Source: Plazaster borealis (lineage: Eukaryota > Echinodermata > Asteroidea > Forcipulatida > Labidiasteridae). From it: a stretch of 64,000 nt of DNA. The position numbers were made by a program, and so were the translations under genes. Positions 32,884-47,800 of this stretch are shown piece by piece. Where the stretch lies: positions 3,845,501 through 3,909,500 of the forward strand of contig CM037473.1 in assembly GCA_021014325.1 (NCBI GenBank), in the 5' to 3' direction. The first letter of the stretch is position 1, and each line of letters starts with the position of its first letter. The notes beneath the pieces were generated by a model. That model had not been told where the DNA came from. It did not search any database and saw only the letters and a program-made list of their open reading frames with translations.

Positions 32884-35800
32884 GTAAGTAAAACAAAAAA
32901 CAAAACAAAAGCCACTGCAGTACTAAAAAGTTTAGTTTATAGCTGGTTCAATCTTTTTAGGGTACATAATAAAGATTGATAGCCCTCGATTAGCCCTAAT
33001 GTTAAGGATGGTAAATTGTTGGTTATCTGATTGGCATGCCTATCTCTGTTCAGGCACAAATCAGTACTAGCCATTTATGGTATAGTTTGTAATTATACTT
33101 TTTTTTCAAAGCCGCAATTCCATTCCTGCTGAACCACCTTTAAGTCCAACGAGCAAACCATAATATAAAAAAAAAAATCTTATAGAAGTTCAGCAGCAGA
33201 ACTGTAACAAATTTCATTATGTCTTAAGTTGATGAAAAAAATTCGTACTGAAATGATGTTAAATCCCGCCTCGGCAGTTTTCTGTTGCTGGGTGATAAAC
33301 CTATCTTGTTATCAATGAGAAGTGACTTCTGCTCATCGGATACGCACAGTGTCCAGTACGAACGAGGTCACAACGTGTGCTATAAATGTGGAGTCTTATG
33401 GACCTCCATGACTCCACGATACCACAGAAGGTGCACAAAATTACCTGAACCAAATTAATGACACACTCTACCCTTGCCACTGGGCAGGCAACATGGTTTG
33501 TCTTATAGATGCAAGTTTGAAATGTCAACGATGGCAAAGTTACACCATACCTCCATGGTTACACCCTTCTTGTGGCATGTTGTACGCATTATAACTTATA
33601 TCTAAATAAGGTACAAGATAAAAACGTGGAAGTTGAAATTTCCTTCAGCCGGCAGACGTGATTAGTTAATGAAACTAACACTTGCCTGAATGAACCATGA
33701 ACCGCTATTAAAGTGAGAACACTGAGCTTGTAATGAATTTAAGTTCCGCAGATTTAGCTCCTCCTTCTTGGACATGCATTGATGTTGGAACATACAGAGA
33801 TGAGGTGAAACAGGTGAAATTAAAGGCAAAGCGAAAAGTATGGGCTAGCCCCTAATGCTTTATTCTCGAGAAGAAAAATATATACCTTGTATTTTGACAG
33901 TTATCTATAAGGGAAAACACAGAAAATGTGCTTGTTTTATTTGAATTCTCCTCTAAACAATTCCGGCATTTTTGTTCATTTGAATTACCCAACGATGCCA
34001 ATTCTTGTGCAGGGTTAATTGACAATGCTAAAATGTTAAAAAAAACTTCTCATCGACAGTGCTTTATCTTGCTTCCATTTTGAAATCGTGTGCAAACTGT
34101 AATGCCTTCAAAATGAAAAAAATGATAGGATTTAGTCAAACCAACTAAAAGTCAACATTAAAGATTCAACAAAAATAACAAGGAAGTTTGTTTAAGACAA
34201 GTTTTCAATTTTTATTGTCGATCTTTCAGAAAGAGTTCTGCAAAAACATTCGATTCATTTCCTCAAACTGCTTGCAACTGATATTGATCAACATACCACC
34301 ATCATGCGCAGTGAGAGATAATTGTTATAGGCCCTACTGTGAGAACATTTTGAGTGAATTATGATCATTTGGAAAATGATGCACTTACCGGGGACCGGTT
34401 GTTTTGAGTGGGCCTATTTTTGTATCCAGAGTACAAACAATTTAATTCGCGCCAAATCTACGCCAGGGTACTCGGTATATCGTAGCGGCTTGCTAACCCG
34501 AACATTCTTGCTCCAAGTCAAGGGGCACTTTTTTCTTAAGTGGAATTTCCTCCGTTGGTTAAACATATATAGCTCTATATGCTTTTTTGCAGATCCACCC
34601 CCCCCACACACAAACTTTTTATGACTAAACAAATTATTATGGCCTGTGACAAAAGTGGCATTTTCACCTGAAGATGAGGCCACAGATTCTTGACTTTAGG
34701 TTAAACCTTTGCTGTCTCGAAACTCAGACGTAGCTTCTTGACGACCGTTCTTTCAATTTATGCCGATTCCCCAGAGGGGTGTAAAGTTCAACGTATAAAG
34801 CTGAAATTTTGATTATTTTGCCGCCAATTTTATGTCGAGACAAACTATTTAATTGGGTGCCGATTTAGTAGATAAAACAGACTTTGAGTTTGAGTTTTCA
34901 AAGTGTACCGTATAAGGGGGGGGTCTACCTTGTGTTTTTTGAGAAGAGCTGGTAAATGCTGGTTTGTAAATTGACGTGACGTTTCTAGTACGACGTTCTT
35001 AGTCTGTCCATGGAGGTCTTCAGCATACACATTTTGAAATTGCTTTTTAAAATAACTCAGTTCAGATTGGTGCCATTCTGTTTTTTTATTTCCTATAATG
35101 GTAGTGACTGTCATTTCAGTGGTTACATCAGGTTTTTTTTTTAAGTGTCGATACCGTATGAAGAGTGGAAGAACGGTTTTACTGCAGCGCTTGGTTTTTA
35201 AAGAAGTGCTGTTTCTGATGTCGACGTTTCGCACTATGGGCTCTGTCTGTCTTCAGCGTAACTTAATAATACTTTTCGCATCAAACTTCGAGTATGGTGA
35301 AGCTGAAATGTAGATTTTATGTCGCCAATTGAACGTGGGGGTACTTATTCAATTTAGTTTGAGTCCATTTTAATTTGCAAAGAGATTTGACTTTTTAAAG
35401 TGTATGTAGCCGGAGCTGAAGGGGTTCAATTAGGATGGTTTTGAGAAAAGCTTGTCATGATATTGTTTGTTGACGTTTCGGGCAGTGCGCTCTGTCTGTC
35501 TTCAGCATAGCGACCCATAAAATAAACTTACCACGAGAACTGATGCTTATCACAGGTCACGGATCGTCTACCGACTGTCTACTGTCTGTTTACGGACATC
35601 TGAAGAAAGTATACTGCTATATATAACTTGGCTTTTTGTAAAACGTGGATGTATTCACGAATACCGGGACTTCACCGAAAGCGTCGATCATTTCCGCTTT
35701 TCAAGACAACATTTGCTTTTAGTTTGGCTGACGTGTGGAATTTATTACACAACGGAAAGAGTGATGATGTTGTGAGCATAACTGATAGCTACTTTTAGAA

Positions 35801-38800
35801 GAGTTCCACAAAAAAACCTCCGCCTGGTCGCCCCACCAAACGTCCTTTGATGAGGGGCCTCGTTGAGTTTTTGTATGATACATTTGCAATTTCATAAACG
35901 GTGTGTATTGCAAACTGGAGGCGAACGTTGTTTTTGTAATTAGGTGTTCGGGCAATCCGCCCGGAACACCCCTTGTTTCGATTTTTAGTTTTTAAAGTAT
36001 TTCGACTTACGGTTAGGTTACTTTTTGACAGGCTCCTTACAAATAGGTTGTCATGATCGTTAACAATTTTAATAAATAAATAAATAAAATAAATAAGTAA
36101 AATGAATATATAGAACATGCAAATGGTGAAATGATTTGTGTGATTGAAAACTTTTTGAAATCTCCATTTCATTAGATTTATTATTGAGAAAAAAATGCAC
36201 CTTATTTATATAACGATTATTATTAAAGGCAAAGTATATACCTTTGGCTGTTGGATCCATTCAAATGTTTTAATCCTATATGTAAATGTCGATAAAACTA
36301 AACTGTGAACATTTCATTTCAAAAGGTGGTAGCGTTTTTGAGATATCGCCGAAAATGTGGAGCGGTTATGACAACGCAGAAGGAATAATCTGTAATTGGA
36401 ATACACAGTCTGAGAAATCAGGCAGAAACGTTTCTCAGATTGAAATGTTTTTGAACCCCTCTCTTTATAACCACATTTCTTTGAAGGGAATCGTTTCTCA
36501 ACATGTTATACATTATGAACAGCTGCAGTGCTTCTTACCAAGTGAGTTTTTATGGTTATTAAATTTTTGAGTCATTACCAAAGGTATACCTAACCATTTA
36601 AAGGGTCTGTATATCGTTTGGTAATGACTCTGAAAAAATAATGGCAACACAAACTTACTTGTGATAAGAAGTACAGCAGCTTTGAATCAGTATAATGCAT
36701 TTTGAGAAAAGTTTTACTTAGAAGTACTGCGGTTATGGAAAAATATATCACTTTTTATCCCCAAAATTTTGAATCTGAGAAGCGTTACTGACAGTAACGT
36801 TTCTCAGATTGTGTATTCCAATTGCAGATTATACTTCCTGCATGGACAACCCCTCCAGACTTTCGGCAATATCTCAAAAACGCTACCACCTTTTGAAATG
36901 AAATTTTCCCATGCAGGTTATAGTTTTTATAACATATGTACTCCTATAGGCCTATATGATTGAAACAAACAGTGGGTTCCAATTACCAAACATATACAAT
37001 CCCTTTAAAGTTGATGACAACATTTTTTGTTTAAACTGTAACTTAAAATGGCGTCAAAAGATGGAATTGAGACGCTTGTCGTTTATTGGGCGAATTAATC
37101 ACTTTTATGTTTACTTTCTTCACTCGACAATGTGTTGCTGAAAAGTGAAATGCCCATTATTATTGTTACAACAATAACCAACTCATGCACTTAAAATTCC
37201 TGACGGGGTCACTTCCGAAAAAGTCTTTTCGTTGACACCACTTTAGTTTGCAATTTCGAGTTTACCACTTGTTTCTACGCCGTTCATTCATAGTCATACA
37301 CAGCGTCTTAAATATTATGACACAATGGAGTCTCTGTTTAAGTGTGGTTTATCTTCGACACTCATCAATCATAGTTCCTTAAAAGCCCCGGGCCTTACCC
37401 TAAGTCAAGTTGGAGACCTCGAACTTTGAGGTCAGTACAAGGCGAAGGATGACAAATCAGAGAGCGAAGAGGGCACACAGTCCGCTGGGAACGATGTATA
37501 AACTTCCGAGATTTCCTTATTACAGACACCAAAATACGGTGGCATTATAACGCCATAAATAAACGTCTCGTGTAAAGTGCAACCCTTCACATTTAACAGA
37601 CCTGGTTAGGGAACCACACTGCCCTATACGAACAATTAGGGCGAAGTGGAAAGTGCAGAGCAAATGAAAACGAAAGCATGCATAAATAATCAAAATAAAA
37701 AGGCAATGGAGCCCGATAGTCGATCGTCGATTCGGACTATCGGACCCTATCGTCGATTCGGACTACCGAACCTTCGGACCAGTGAACCTTCGGATCAATG
37801 AACCTTCGGACTAATGAACCTTCGGACTATCGCATCAAATGTTCGGATTAACGAACCCTATTTCATTTTCGGACTAATGAACCCCCTGTTATGGGAAATT
37901 TGTGCGTTCGGACTACCGAACCTTCGGACTATTGAACCTTCGGAGGACTAACGGACCTTCGGACTATCGGGCGAACACCTTTGAAACACCATTGACCCCT
38001 CTACTCGCCGACAGTGTCCATGATAACGATTAATACACAAAAAACCCCATCATTTGTCAATTCAACTTTAGGTGTCTACAGAAATGTTGACATGAATGTA
38101 GAAAAAATTAACACAAATCTTCAACTATTATGGTATATCTTTCCCCGGTACTATCTCTAAAAATGAAATTTTATTTAATAATATTGTTGCGTATCTCGTT
38201 CGTATATTCGAAAGCACATTTTAGCCGTTCTCTAATTTGTGTTGACCTAAGTAAAAAACCCAAAACTATTCGACTGCTTTAAATGTCCGTTTATACTAAG
38301 TTAGAAGGCAGTCGATTTTTAACAAGAGAGTTTGCGCATTGTGTTTTATGTTGTATTACTTTGAATTTCTATATATAGGGGATAGGCTACAGCCCGTATT
38401 TGGATGTAAAAACTGGCAATTATCATAGGAGGCAGATGGTATAGGAAATTCTGCAGACATAGATGAATTTGTCTGAAAGTGCAGACGATCTATATTTTGT
38501 AGAAAATGTATATTTTGACAGATGCCTCGTGATGACATATTCTTTTAGTTTTTAGTTTGTTACGAAGCCTATATAATCATCTCCTATATAGGAGTGTACA
38601 TATTGGTAGGATTGACATAATAAATGTGCACAGATTTTCAGGTAACATGGATTGGTATAACTATAATGATGGCCATGGTGGAAAATTGAACTTGTAATAG
38701 AGGCCCATTTTCGCATGAATTCCCTTCAAAGTTAAACTAAAATCGACCGAAATACGGACCAACGTGCACGTTCAATCATATAGGCAGTCTGGTGCCCATA

Positions 38801-41800
38801 TCGTTCTCTGTTTTGTCGATTTATATTTTAAGGATTACAACATGTAGACGGCGTACTTAGGATTATTCCTGTTCGCGATGTCAGACACGACGTGGTGACG
38901 TAAAGATCTAGACTTGCATTTGAACGCCCCGGAGCAATGTTTATCCCCGGTTAGTCAAAATACGGACCGACCCTCTCACTCATCGCGGACCGGGTTGTTC
39001 AACATATTACCTGGTGCTGAACTATTCAATGTTGGTCGTTTTGTGCTGCGGTTTTAACTTCACGTTCACCAGTTCCCATTCTTTTCTTTTTTCGGAAGCA
39101 AAATATTTTGTTGCATTCTTCGTCACAGCCAAGTGGTCAAACTGTTTGCTACAAGCTTGGAATGAATGGTGGAGATTTTTGTCTTTAGAAATACCTTTGA
39201 AAGATGAAATGAGTGATTTGGGGTAAATTTACACAGAAACTTGTGGGCAGCTTTGGAGCCTGAAGTTTCTAAAACCTAGTGTATACAGCAGGTAGGCCTA
39301 TACAGCATTTATTTTGTTTTGTTGCGACCGTAAGTTTTGCAAATCATGCGTGGAAGTAACGCGTTTGGAATCGCTGATATGAATTTAACGAAAACCTTCC
39401 TCAGTGTTTATGCAGGTGCTGGTTTGGCCATAGCAGATATAATTAATTATCTCCAACCCAATTGGGAAATACTTAGAACCTTCTTCTTGGGATATTCATA
39501 GGCCTAATATTAATAAAGTCCCAATCGAGGAATACTTTAAAGGTCTTATAGCAGGGTCTGCCCTTAACATTTTAAGTGACTGGCCTGCACCAGTTAGCTT
39601 GTCATTTCACTAGTCCACCAGCTTTTTCACTAGTCCATACTTCAAATGAAATATGGATGCTATTCAACACTAGCCAGCCGGTTGGAGAGACTTTTGACTG
39701 GTCCTCGGGTGTTTTAACTGGCATTTGGCGAGCGGACCACTGTTGAGGGAGATCGCTTGTTATAGGACTGGTAGAGCTGACTAAATAGTCGCAGACATGT
39801 TTTGTGTGCATGCAATAACAAACCTGTGAAAATGTGGGCTTAATCCGTTTTCAGATAGGCCTACAACAGTTTTGTCGATTATGACTTCATTTCAGCGGGA
39901 AATATTTCACAGGGAAAAATTGTTCTAACTTCATAATCAGTTAACTTTCAGACAAAAATTTAACAATGATGTTTTTATCATTGACTAATGCAAATAACCT
40001 TTAATATTTCTACCTCTATGCTTAACTATCCCAATCGGAGTATACTTTCACCTTTAGTTGAACCTCATGTCCCAATGAGGATGCTAATTGCCTCAATTGG
40101 GATACCCTTGGATGCAAATGACTCCCTCTGCTGATCACTGTAAACTAACACAGGAACGATGTCATTACTCTATCTAGTCTTTATTAGGTGTAAATTATAC
40201 ACGGATGACTTGGCACTCGTTTGTTGAGTAAAATAATTATAACGAATATTATCCGGCTTCAACACGTTCACCTCCCCATGGCCAAACATATCTACGAGCG
40301 GCCCACCCATGTAGCATAATAAGGCATATTATGTTCGAACATTGTATGGGATTATGAACGGCATAAATAGAGCCATTGTTCACTATACTAACGTCCGTCT
40401 CATCTCGTATGAGGTGGATGATTTGATGGGCGTGATGACCTGTGTATGAAGGACTTGGATGAAGTCTAGGCGTAATTACCCAGCTGTTTTTGTAATCAAG
40501 GCGATGATTCACATGGCTTCCACTGGGGAACACGCATCCTCTATTCCCAGGTCATATCTCGGACATTTTCCCCTCCGTCTTTGAATGAACTTTCAGCTCT
40601 CTGGGTAATCCAGGCATAGAAACTACGACTATTACTAAACCAAACCGACTTTAGAACCTGAAAAATAATACCGAGTTGACCGATGTGAGTTCGCTGAGCT
40701 TGTGAGAAGGCTTTTGATAAGGGTTGATGGATGCTTTAGCATATTAAATTGGTAATCCAGGGATTCCAGGCATATAAACTACGATTATTACTGAACCAAA
40801 CCGACTCAGATTAAATTTAAATACATATGCATTCAGGAGAGACTGTTAACTTGCCCCGGTGTCGAAGTTAAGAGCATATAGGAACTAGGAAGTGCATTCG
40901 CAATAGGCCCTTGTAGCCCAACGGCCGTTTGGAAGACCATCGAGTATTTTCAATAATTTGTAATAAGGACTGTTTTATGACAACAAACATAGGCCCTATT
41001 GTGATGTGTTTTTTTTTCAACCATCCGGGATCGTATCGACCAACATGAAACTAAGAAAACACGTTCAGACGCAACAACTCCGTATTCAATTAATTTATTT
41101 AATTATTACAATGGTTGCCGAATCTCCAACTCAAAGTAAGGAACTAAACGCTCACCAGTAAAGCATTCGACAGACCACGAAGGTGTGTGCCAAATGGGTT
41201 TCATATTGCGAACAGTTTTCAAATACGCAATAAAACATTCAACTTAAAATAGAGAGCTTCGGTAAACAATAATCAATTAAATAAATGAAATTATTACATC
41301 ACAATACAATGGGTCCATAAGAAATCAAATTAGGACTAGAATTCCACTGCCACAAAGACGAGGCAACTTTTTGTGTGTGACGGCGGCACTTCCAGTATAG
41401 TACAGCATGATTCAAAATAACGCGGGAACATTCGAAAGGATGAGTTAATAGTCGGGCAGCGGACATAAGAGACAGTGACACCGGAGGAACCAATTGGCGT
41501 TATTCCGAGCCTGTGCAGTTCGTAACCATGTCGTCATGCACTCTTAAAACCCGGATTCTGGGTTCCAGGGTACCTGATCTTTCTTCTGAGTCAGGCTGAC
41601 CCGGAAACTAGTAAAAATGGCATTTTGACCCGGATTCTGCGTCAATTATTGACCCATTTCTGTGTCATTTTGGTATAGAATTAGGGCATACTGATCCTGA
41701 AATGTGTCAGGCCCCACGGGACCCGGATCCGGGCCAATTCTGACCCGGAAGTTGTTCGAGATAGGTCTTTTGAAATGTTTGAAAAACAAAAAACGAAACG

Positions 41801-44800
41801 GACGGACAAATAAAAATTAAAAAGGCATGTGGAACTGGGAACTTAACAAATTCGGATGAAAGAAATTTCTTTTCAAATTGTTCATGTAGCCTACGGAAGT
41901 TCGGAACTGTCCGCATTACAAGACAAGTGAGATAATAATTTGTATATAAGTGGACTGGCTACCGTATGTTATGGATATTAAAGGTGATTTGCTATCTTTG
42001 AAACTTGTGTTTTAATCGCAACATTAAAATTAAAGTATGTCTTCCCTTTTTAGAATAGGTAAAATGAAATTGAATATCCAATTGGTAAGGAATTATTACC
42101 CTTTCAAGAATCCTCAATTATTTCATCGAATTCCAACAAAATTGAGTTAATGTTATGTAAATTTCACTTGTTGTTTCTCATTCACAACGAAACAACATTG
42201 TCAGCTGATTACGCAAATGTCTATTGACGCTGAGAATTGTTTTTGTTGTCGAAAGTACGACAGGCATGCGAGAATAGAATGAGCAATAGACTCTGCAAGT
42301 CTCGTGCGTATCGACAACGAGAAAAAAAATCGATCGAAGACTATACAAATTTTCTATGAAATCGTATCTTCTTCTTAAATTCTATTTAGCCTATACAAAA
42401 TTCTTGAAAATAAAAATACCCAAAGCAATTTGTTATAAATACAACCTTTAAAATAAAACATAATACAAATGATTTGTTGAATTAACCTTGAAACAAAATA
42501 AAAACTTTGGACGAGGATGCTCATTTCTTTTTTTAGAAACTCCATTTCCAATCGCGCTCGAATTTTTACGACCAATACATAGGTTTAATGATATTAACAT
42601 GGACGTCAGTTGGGAAAAATTAGTAATTATTTACAAGTAAAAGGAAACGAATGTCGAGTCTTTTTCTCGGGGTTTCTTTGGTGATTTGTTTTAGTGTAAT
42701 ATATTTCTTGGCAAATTTTTACCTTCCCCAAAACATGATATATTTTTTATAGCGACTAATAAACTACAATAGGCCTTAACTAAATAGTATTTGAATGCAC
42801 ATATTGTGCACACATTCAACTCAATATGGTTGGGACCAACTTTGTGTCACGGAACTTCAAATACGAGCGAGACTTGCAGTGAACAGTCTTAAAAAAAACC
42901 ATGCTGGTATCTCCATGTACATCTTGTCTCGTGACCGCAACGGAAGAAGTGCAGACCGTGTTTGAGGGAGGAAGGTCGACATGTTGCTCAACTCGTTCTC
43001 AGACCCATGGGCTCACCACATGGATACATAGAGAATGTGGTCCTTTCTCTATGCTAGATAACACCTTATTTATGGTATCTCTAATGAGCAGAATGTTTAC
43101 ATTCTCCGTGCACACATATTTTGTGGTATCAAGCCTTCGGGCGTAAGACTTAATTTTATGAAAGGCAATGCGCAGATCTAATCTTAAGGCCTTGTATAAC
43201 ACAGGGCAGTTGTTCAAGACAGCTTTTACACTTCGAGGCAACCGTTTGCACTGCAAGCAAAACGAACGCTTCTATAGAACAAAGACAATTGTACTAAGAT
43301 TGTCAGGCTATTAATTTTATAGGAAAATTATAAAAATTGAAACGTAAATGTAAATGTACCCGTGTAAATGTACGCGTGTTGTGGTATCTTTATTAAACTT
43401 TAATGAACTAATTAACCCTTATTCAATAGGCCCACATGCGCACAGGTGACCTCAACAATGCTCCACTATTCTCTATCCTACACCAAAATTGTTTGGATTT
43501 CAATGAGATTGGTGTGCCTGGCCCAGTGATAAGCTTTTGTTTTAGAGGCCTACCGGACCTCTAACCTCCGCCATCAGACAACTTCCTGATGGGGATTTAT
43601 AGGAGTGTTGGGTCTAGGGTTCTTAATTGTTTAGTGAAATCTGCTTTTTTTGTAAATTTATGTGTATAAATAAACCAATGTCCACACATTATACTGAAAC
43701 GTTTACTTAGATAATCATAACCATGCTTGTGACCTTTTCATCACATGCTGAAAATTACTTCATTCTGTTTTAAAGATCTACAAGGATTACCGGTATATTT
43801 GCCCTTCAACTTGTTCTCCAATCCCCGGCCTGCCCTTGTCAACGGCTGTTTCGTATTTGTAAAATACATCATAATTATAGACACTAATTATCATAAGTAT
43901 CCCGGTCTGTTTGTCGTTATTGATGGTTTGGTGTTATAATGCTCGACTCTTGGAAGATACACGCTCTCTCCCATCAACCATGAAGTTAACGCATGGAACA
44001 AATTACCAACTGTATTTTCTTATCTAGGTCCACATGACACATGATATCACGGCAGCGACTGATATGCGAACCATGTACACCACATCTTTGATAAACGAAT
44101 CAGTTAGGAATACTATTGAAAAATGTTGAAGAAAATTAATATTTAAAAACGAGGGATTTTAAATTAATCCACTTTTTACTTATAGTTGCACGCAAATATT
44201 TATGAAACACGATATGGGTGTACACCATGCATGGCGGCACCCAATATTCATTGTCTTGCTATACAACCACAACCAACTCAGAAAATATTAAAAAATCTGT
44301 CTGTTGCTGAGCCTTTCTGATCATTTTTAGCAAAGAAACCGAGTGTCCATAAATAAAGGATCTTCAAGGTGGTGACTATTCTATATGAAACACGATATGG
44401 GTGTACACCATGCATGGCGGCACCCTATCTTCAATCTCTCGCTACAACCACAACCAACTCAGAAAATATTCAAAAATCTGTATTTTGCTGAGTGGTTGCT
44501 GTCACATTTAAAGCAAAGAAACCGAGTGTCCATAAATAAAAGGATCTTCAAGATGTTGGACAAGATTTTACAAGGGACCTTGGACACTCCAAAAATTGTT
44601 GTCCTTCCACACGAGGTACATTTTGTAAAATGTTAAAACCATGCTACAATTTAGCAAGGGACCCTTGCTAAATTGCTCTCGTGTGAAAGGGGCTTTAGGG
44701 GCCCGACTGCTTCAATGTCTGTCAATGTCTATATTGATAGTACCACATAAAGCACCCGGAAACCACTGGTAATAAGTTGCCAAAGACCATACGACCAGTA

Positions 44801-47800
44801 TCCTCACTTTATATGACGCAACATATAGGCCTACATGGTAACAAACCTGTGAAAATTTAAGCTCAATGGGTCATCGAAGTCACGAGAAAAATGACAGGAA
44901 AAAACAGATATATACTTTCACTGTTTTCAAGTATCGGGTTTTGGACTCGCGAGATCAATACTAATTGTTTTACTCATTTCTCAAAAACTATAGCATTTCA
45001 AGCAAATTATTTCGAAGGAAATTTTCCACCATGATCATTTCCTACATCCAAATTGATAAATACATCCAAGACCTGATAAACATTTCGAGGTTATGCCTTG
45101 GACTTGCAACAAATAATTTTATAATTAACCATAGACCACGTTTGATACATTTGGCGCCATGCAATGCACCGATGTTGGCATGTGGTTGACCATGATGATG
45201 CGCACGTAGACAGTTCTTGGAAAAATGGATTTTACATTATATGAAAGAAACCTATTTTGTGTTTTATGAATTGCCTATTAATTTTATGAGTGCTTTCGTG
45301 TTTATGGTTTTAATCCTTGTACTAACAAAAAAGGGTTACAAAAAAAGAAGGTTGGCACTAAAAGACAACCCCGTTCATTTGTATAAATCAGCTGTACAAA
45401 ATAGGATGACCCTATAGAACCAGACTCTGCGATACGACATTAACAAGACTGCCTCCAAATTTACTTTCTAACCATAGTCTATAGGCCTAAGTATAGACTT
45501 GAATTCTACTCTTAGAAATGCTCTTTTACTTTACCATTCCCTGAACCGTCAAAGGGTCAATACTTAAAATAGCAAAAGGCGTTTGGTTGTTTGGCTTAAC
45601 GCTCTATAATATTTCCTGAAATCGGAAATTTACTTAGGAAATGGTTTTACTCATGGAGCAATAAACTAGAATTATTTCTCCATGCTTATACACAAGACCC
45701 TGAGTTCGTCAGACCTCGTAAAGTAATGTTCCATGGACCTTTGGAATGGGGCACATTGGTAAAGGTAATAATTTCACACGTATGGACGAATTTCTTGTGA
45801 AATTTCCGAGGGTATTTTTGGTTGACCTTTTCCCACTTACATGTCTAACCCTTTGCAACTCAAGGAAAAAGGTTATTTCTGATCGACTGCCTAAAGATCG
45901 AAACAAGTGTGAAATGATCATGGGATGGCGATGGGGGGGGGGGGGTAACATTCCTTAGGAATTTCCTGGGGTTTTATTTGCTGGGAATTAGCTCTGTCGT
46001 GTGTAAGGGGCAGGGAATGGGCGCACAATAGATATCATCTGCACACCGGGAAGGGGATAGCGGGACACGCAAGGCCAGGACTAGGTAGTGTGTCTAGACT
46101 AAACCCTGGAGATAAATCCATGAGGACTAACGATAAACACCCTTTTTGTATCGCAAATGCTTATATTTCACTATTTTTATTGCATCGAATAATAACATTA
46201 TGCAAATCTAATCCAAGAGTTTATCAAATTTTGCATAACTAATCGAAATATCCAAGTTAACTAATCCAAACGTAAAGCAAAGACAAGTGGCCTAATATTA
46301 ACCCGAATTGTTGCTAACCCAAACTAAAAATGATGACGTTGGTCAGGCAAGTGGCGAAGCCAGGACTTTTCACTGGGGTGGCACGGGGATTTCTCTTTTA
46401 AGGGGCCCACGGGCCTTTTTTTATTTGGCGCTACTTGTATCTGGATATTTTGTGGGAGGCACCTGGGGGCACTGGAAATTGTGGTGGGGAATTGCCCCCC
46501 CCCCCCTCGTATGCCACGCACGCCGCTTAGCGACTTATTAGTATGCATAGAGCAAGGAACCTTGCTAATCCTACCTCCATGCTCTATGGTATGAGGGTTG
46601 TTTGTCTATGTCCAGGCTTATATTTTTTCATTAATCCAAACTTAATACGATCCAAGCTAATTAACTTGAATTAGCTTATTCAAATATTGACTTACCGGAT
46701 ACTATTAGCCAATGATATCTTAATGATTGAAATCAACCAAGAATCCTCGGTTTTGATTTTTTGCCAATTTAATCCAAACTAAATACAATCCAAGTTAACA
46801 AACTTGAATTAGCTAATCCATTAGCCGATGATATCTCAGACTAAAATCAACCAAGGATCCCCCATTCCAAGTTAGTCAATCCGAGTTGATTGTATAGTTA
46901 GCTGATCCAAGTTAACTTAGCCGATGATATCTCAGACTGAAATCAACCAAGGATCCCCCATTCCAAGTTAGTCAATCCGAGTTGATTGTAGTTAGCTAAT
47001 CCAAGTTACCTTAGCCGATGATATCTCAGACTGAAATCAACCAAGGATCCCCCATTCCAAGTTTGTCAATCCAAGTTGATTGTAGGTGGCAGCCTTGATA
47101 TTTCTTTGATAGTTCGTTTATTTTTAGACCCCTTTACTGTGGATCCGTACATAAATGAAGTTAGGGATAAGCGATGAGTCCCTGGCATTGGGCCAGACAA
47201 TGCCGATGGTGTTCCCCTCAGAATGTTGAGGGAGTGAGTCATCAGGGTCGGTTTCAGGACAACCACTGGTATACCTGGATGAACTCTTAACTCTGACTGG
47301 GATTTAAAGGGTGCCCAATACATGCAATAGAAGAAGCCCTGTGTGCAGTGAACAGAAGGGAGACCCACAATATATATTACCTCATCGCTCACAGCGTGTA
47401 GTCTTCGTAGTCGACAATTGTTGGCGTGAGTCATGTGTACACCAGCTGACGTAATCATCAACCCAATTCAACAAGGTTAACCTTTTAATAATAAATCACG
47501 AAGATTGAACAATTGTTTCCCATCATTGTCGGTTAACAATGGACATGTGTTATTTCTAATATAAGAGCACATGAGTCACGCGGAATTCTATTTCGCAGTT
47601 GACATAGCCTACTTCTGCCAACCATGATTCCTCAAATAAACATTTTTAAGTACAAAATATGCAAAATTCTCTGTCTGAAATTGCTGGACTATAAATCCGT
47701 ATACAGTGTTTTATCAGATAGATGTACGGTTGTTTCACCCCAATGTACTTTCAATAAGTTCCGGTGTTTAACGCACGTGCGCACTTGAAGCGATATGAAT

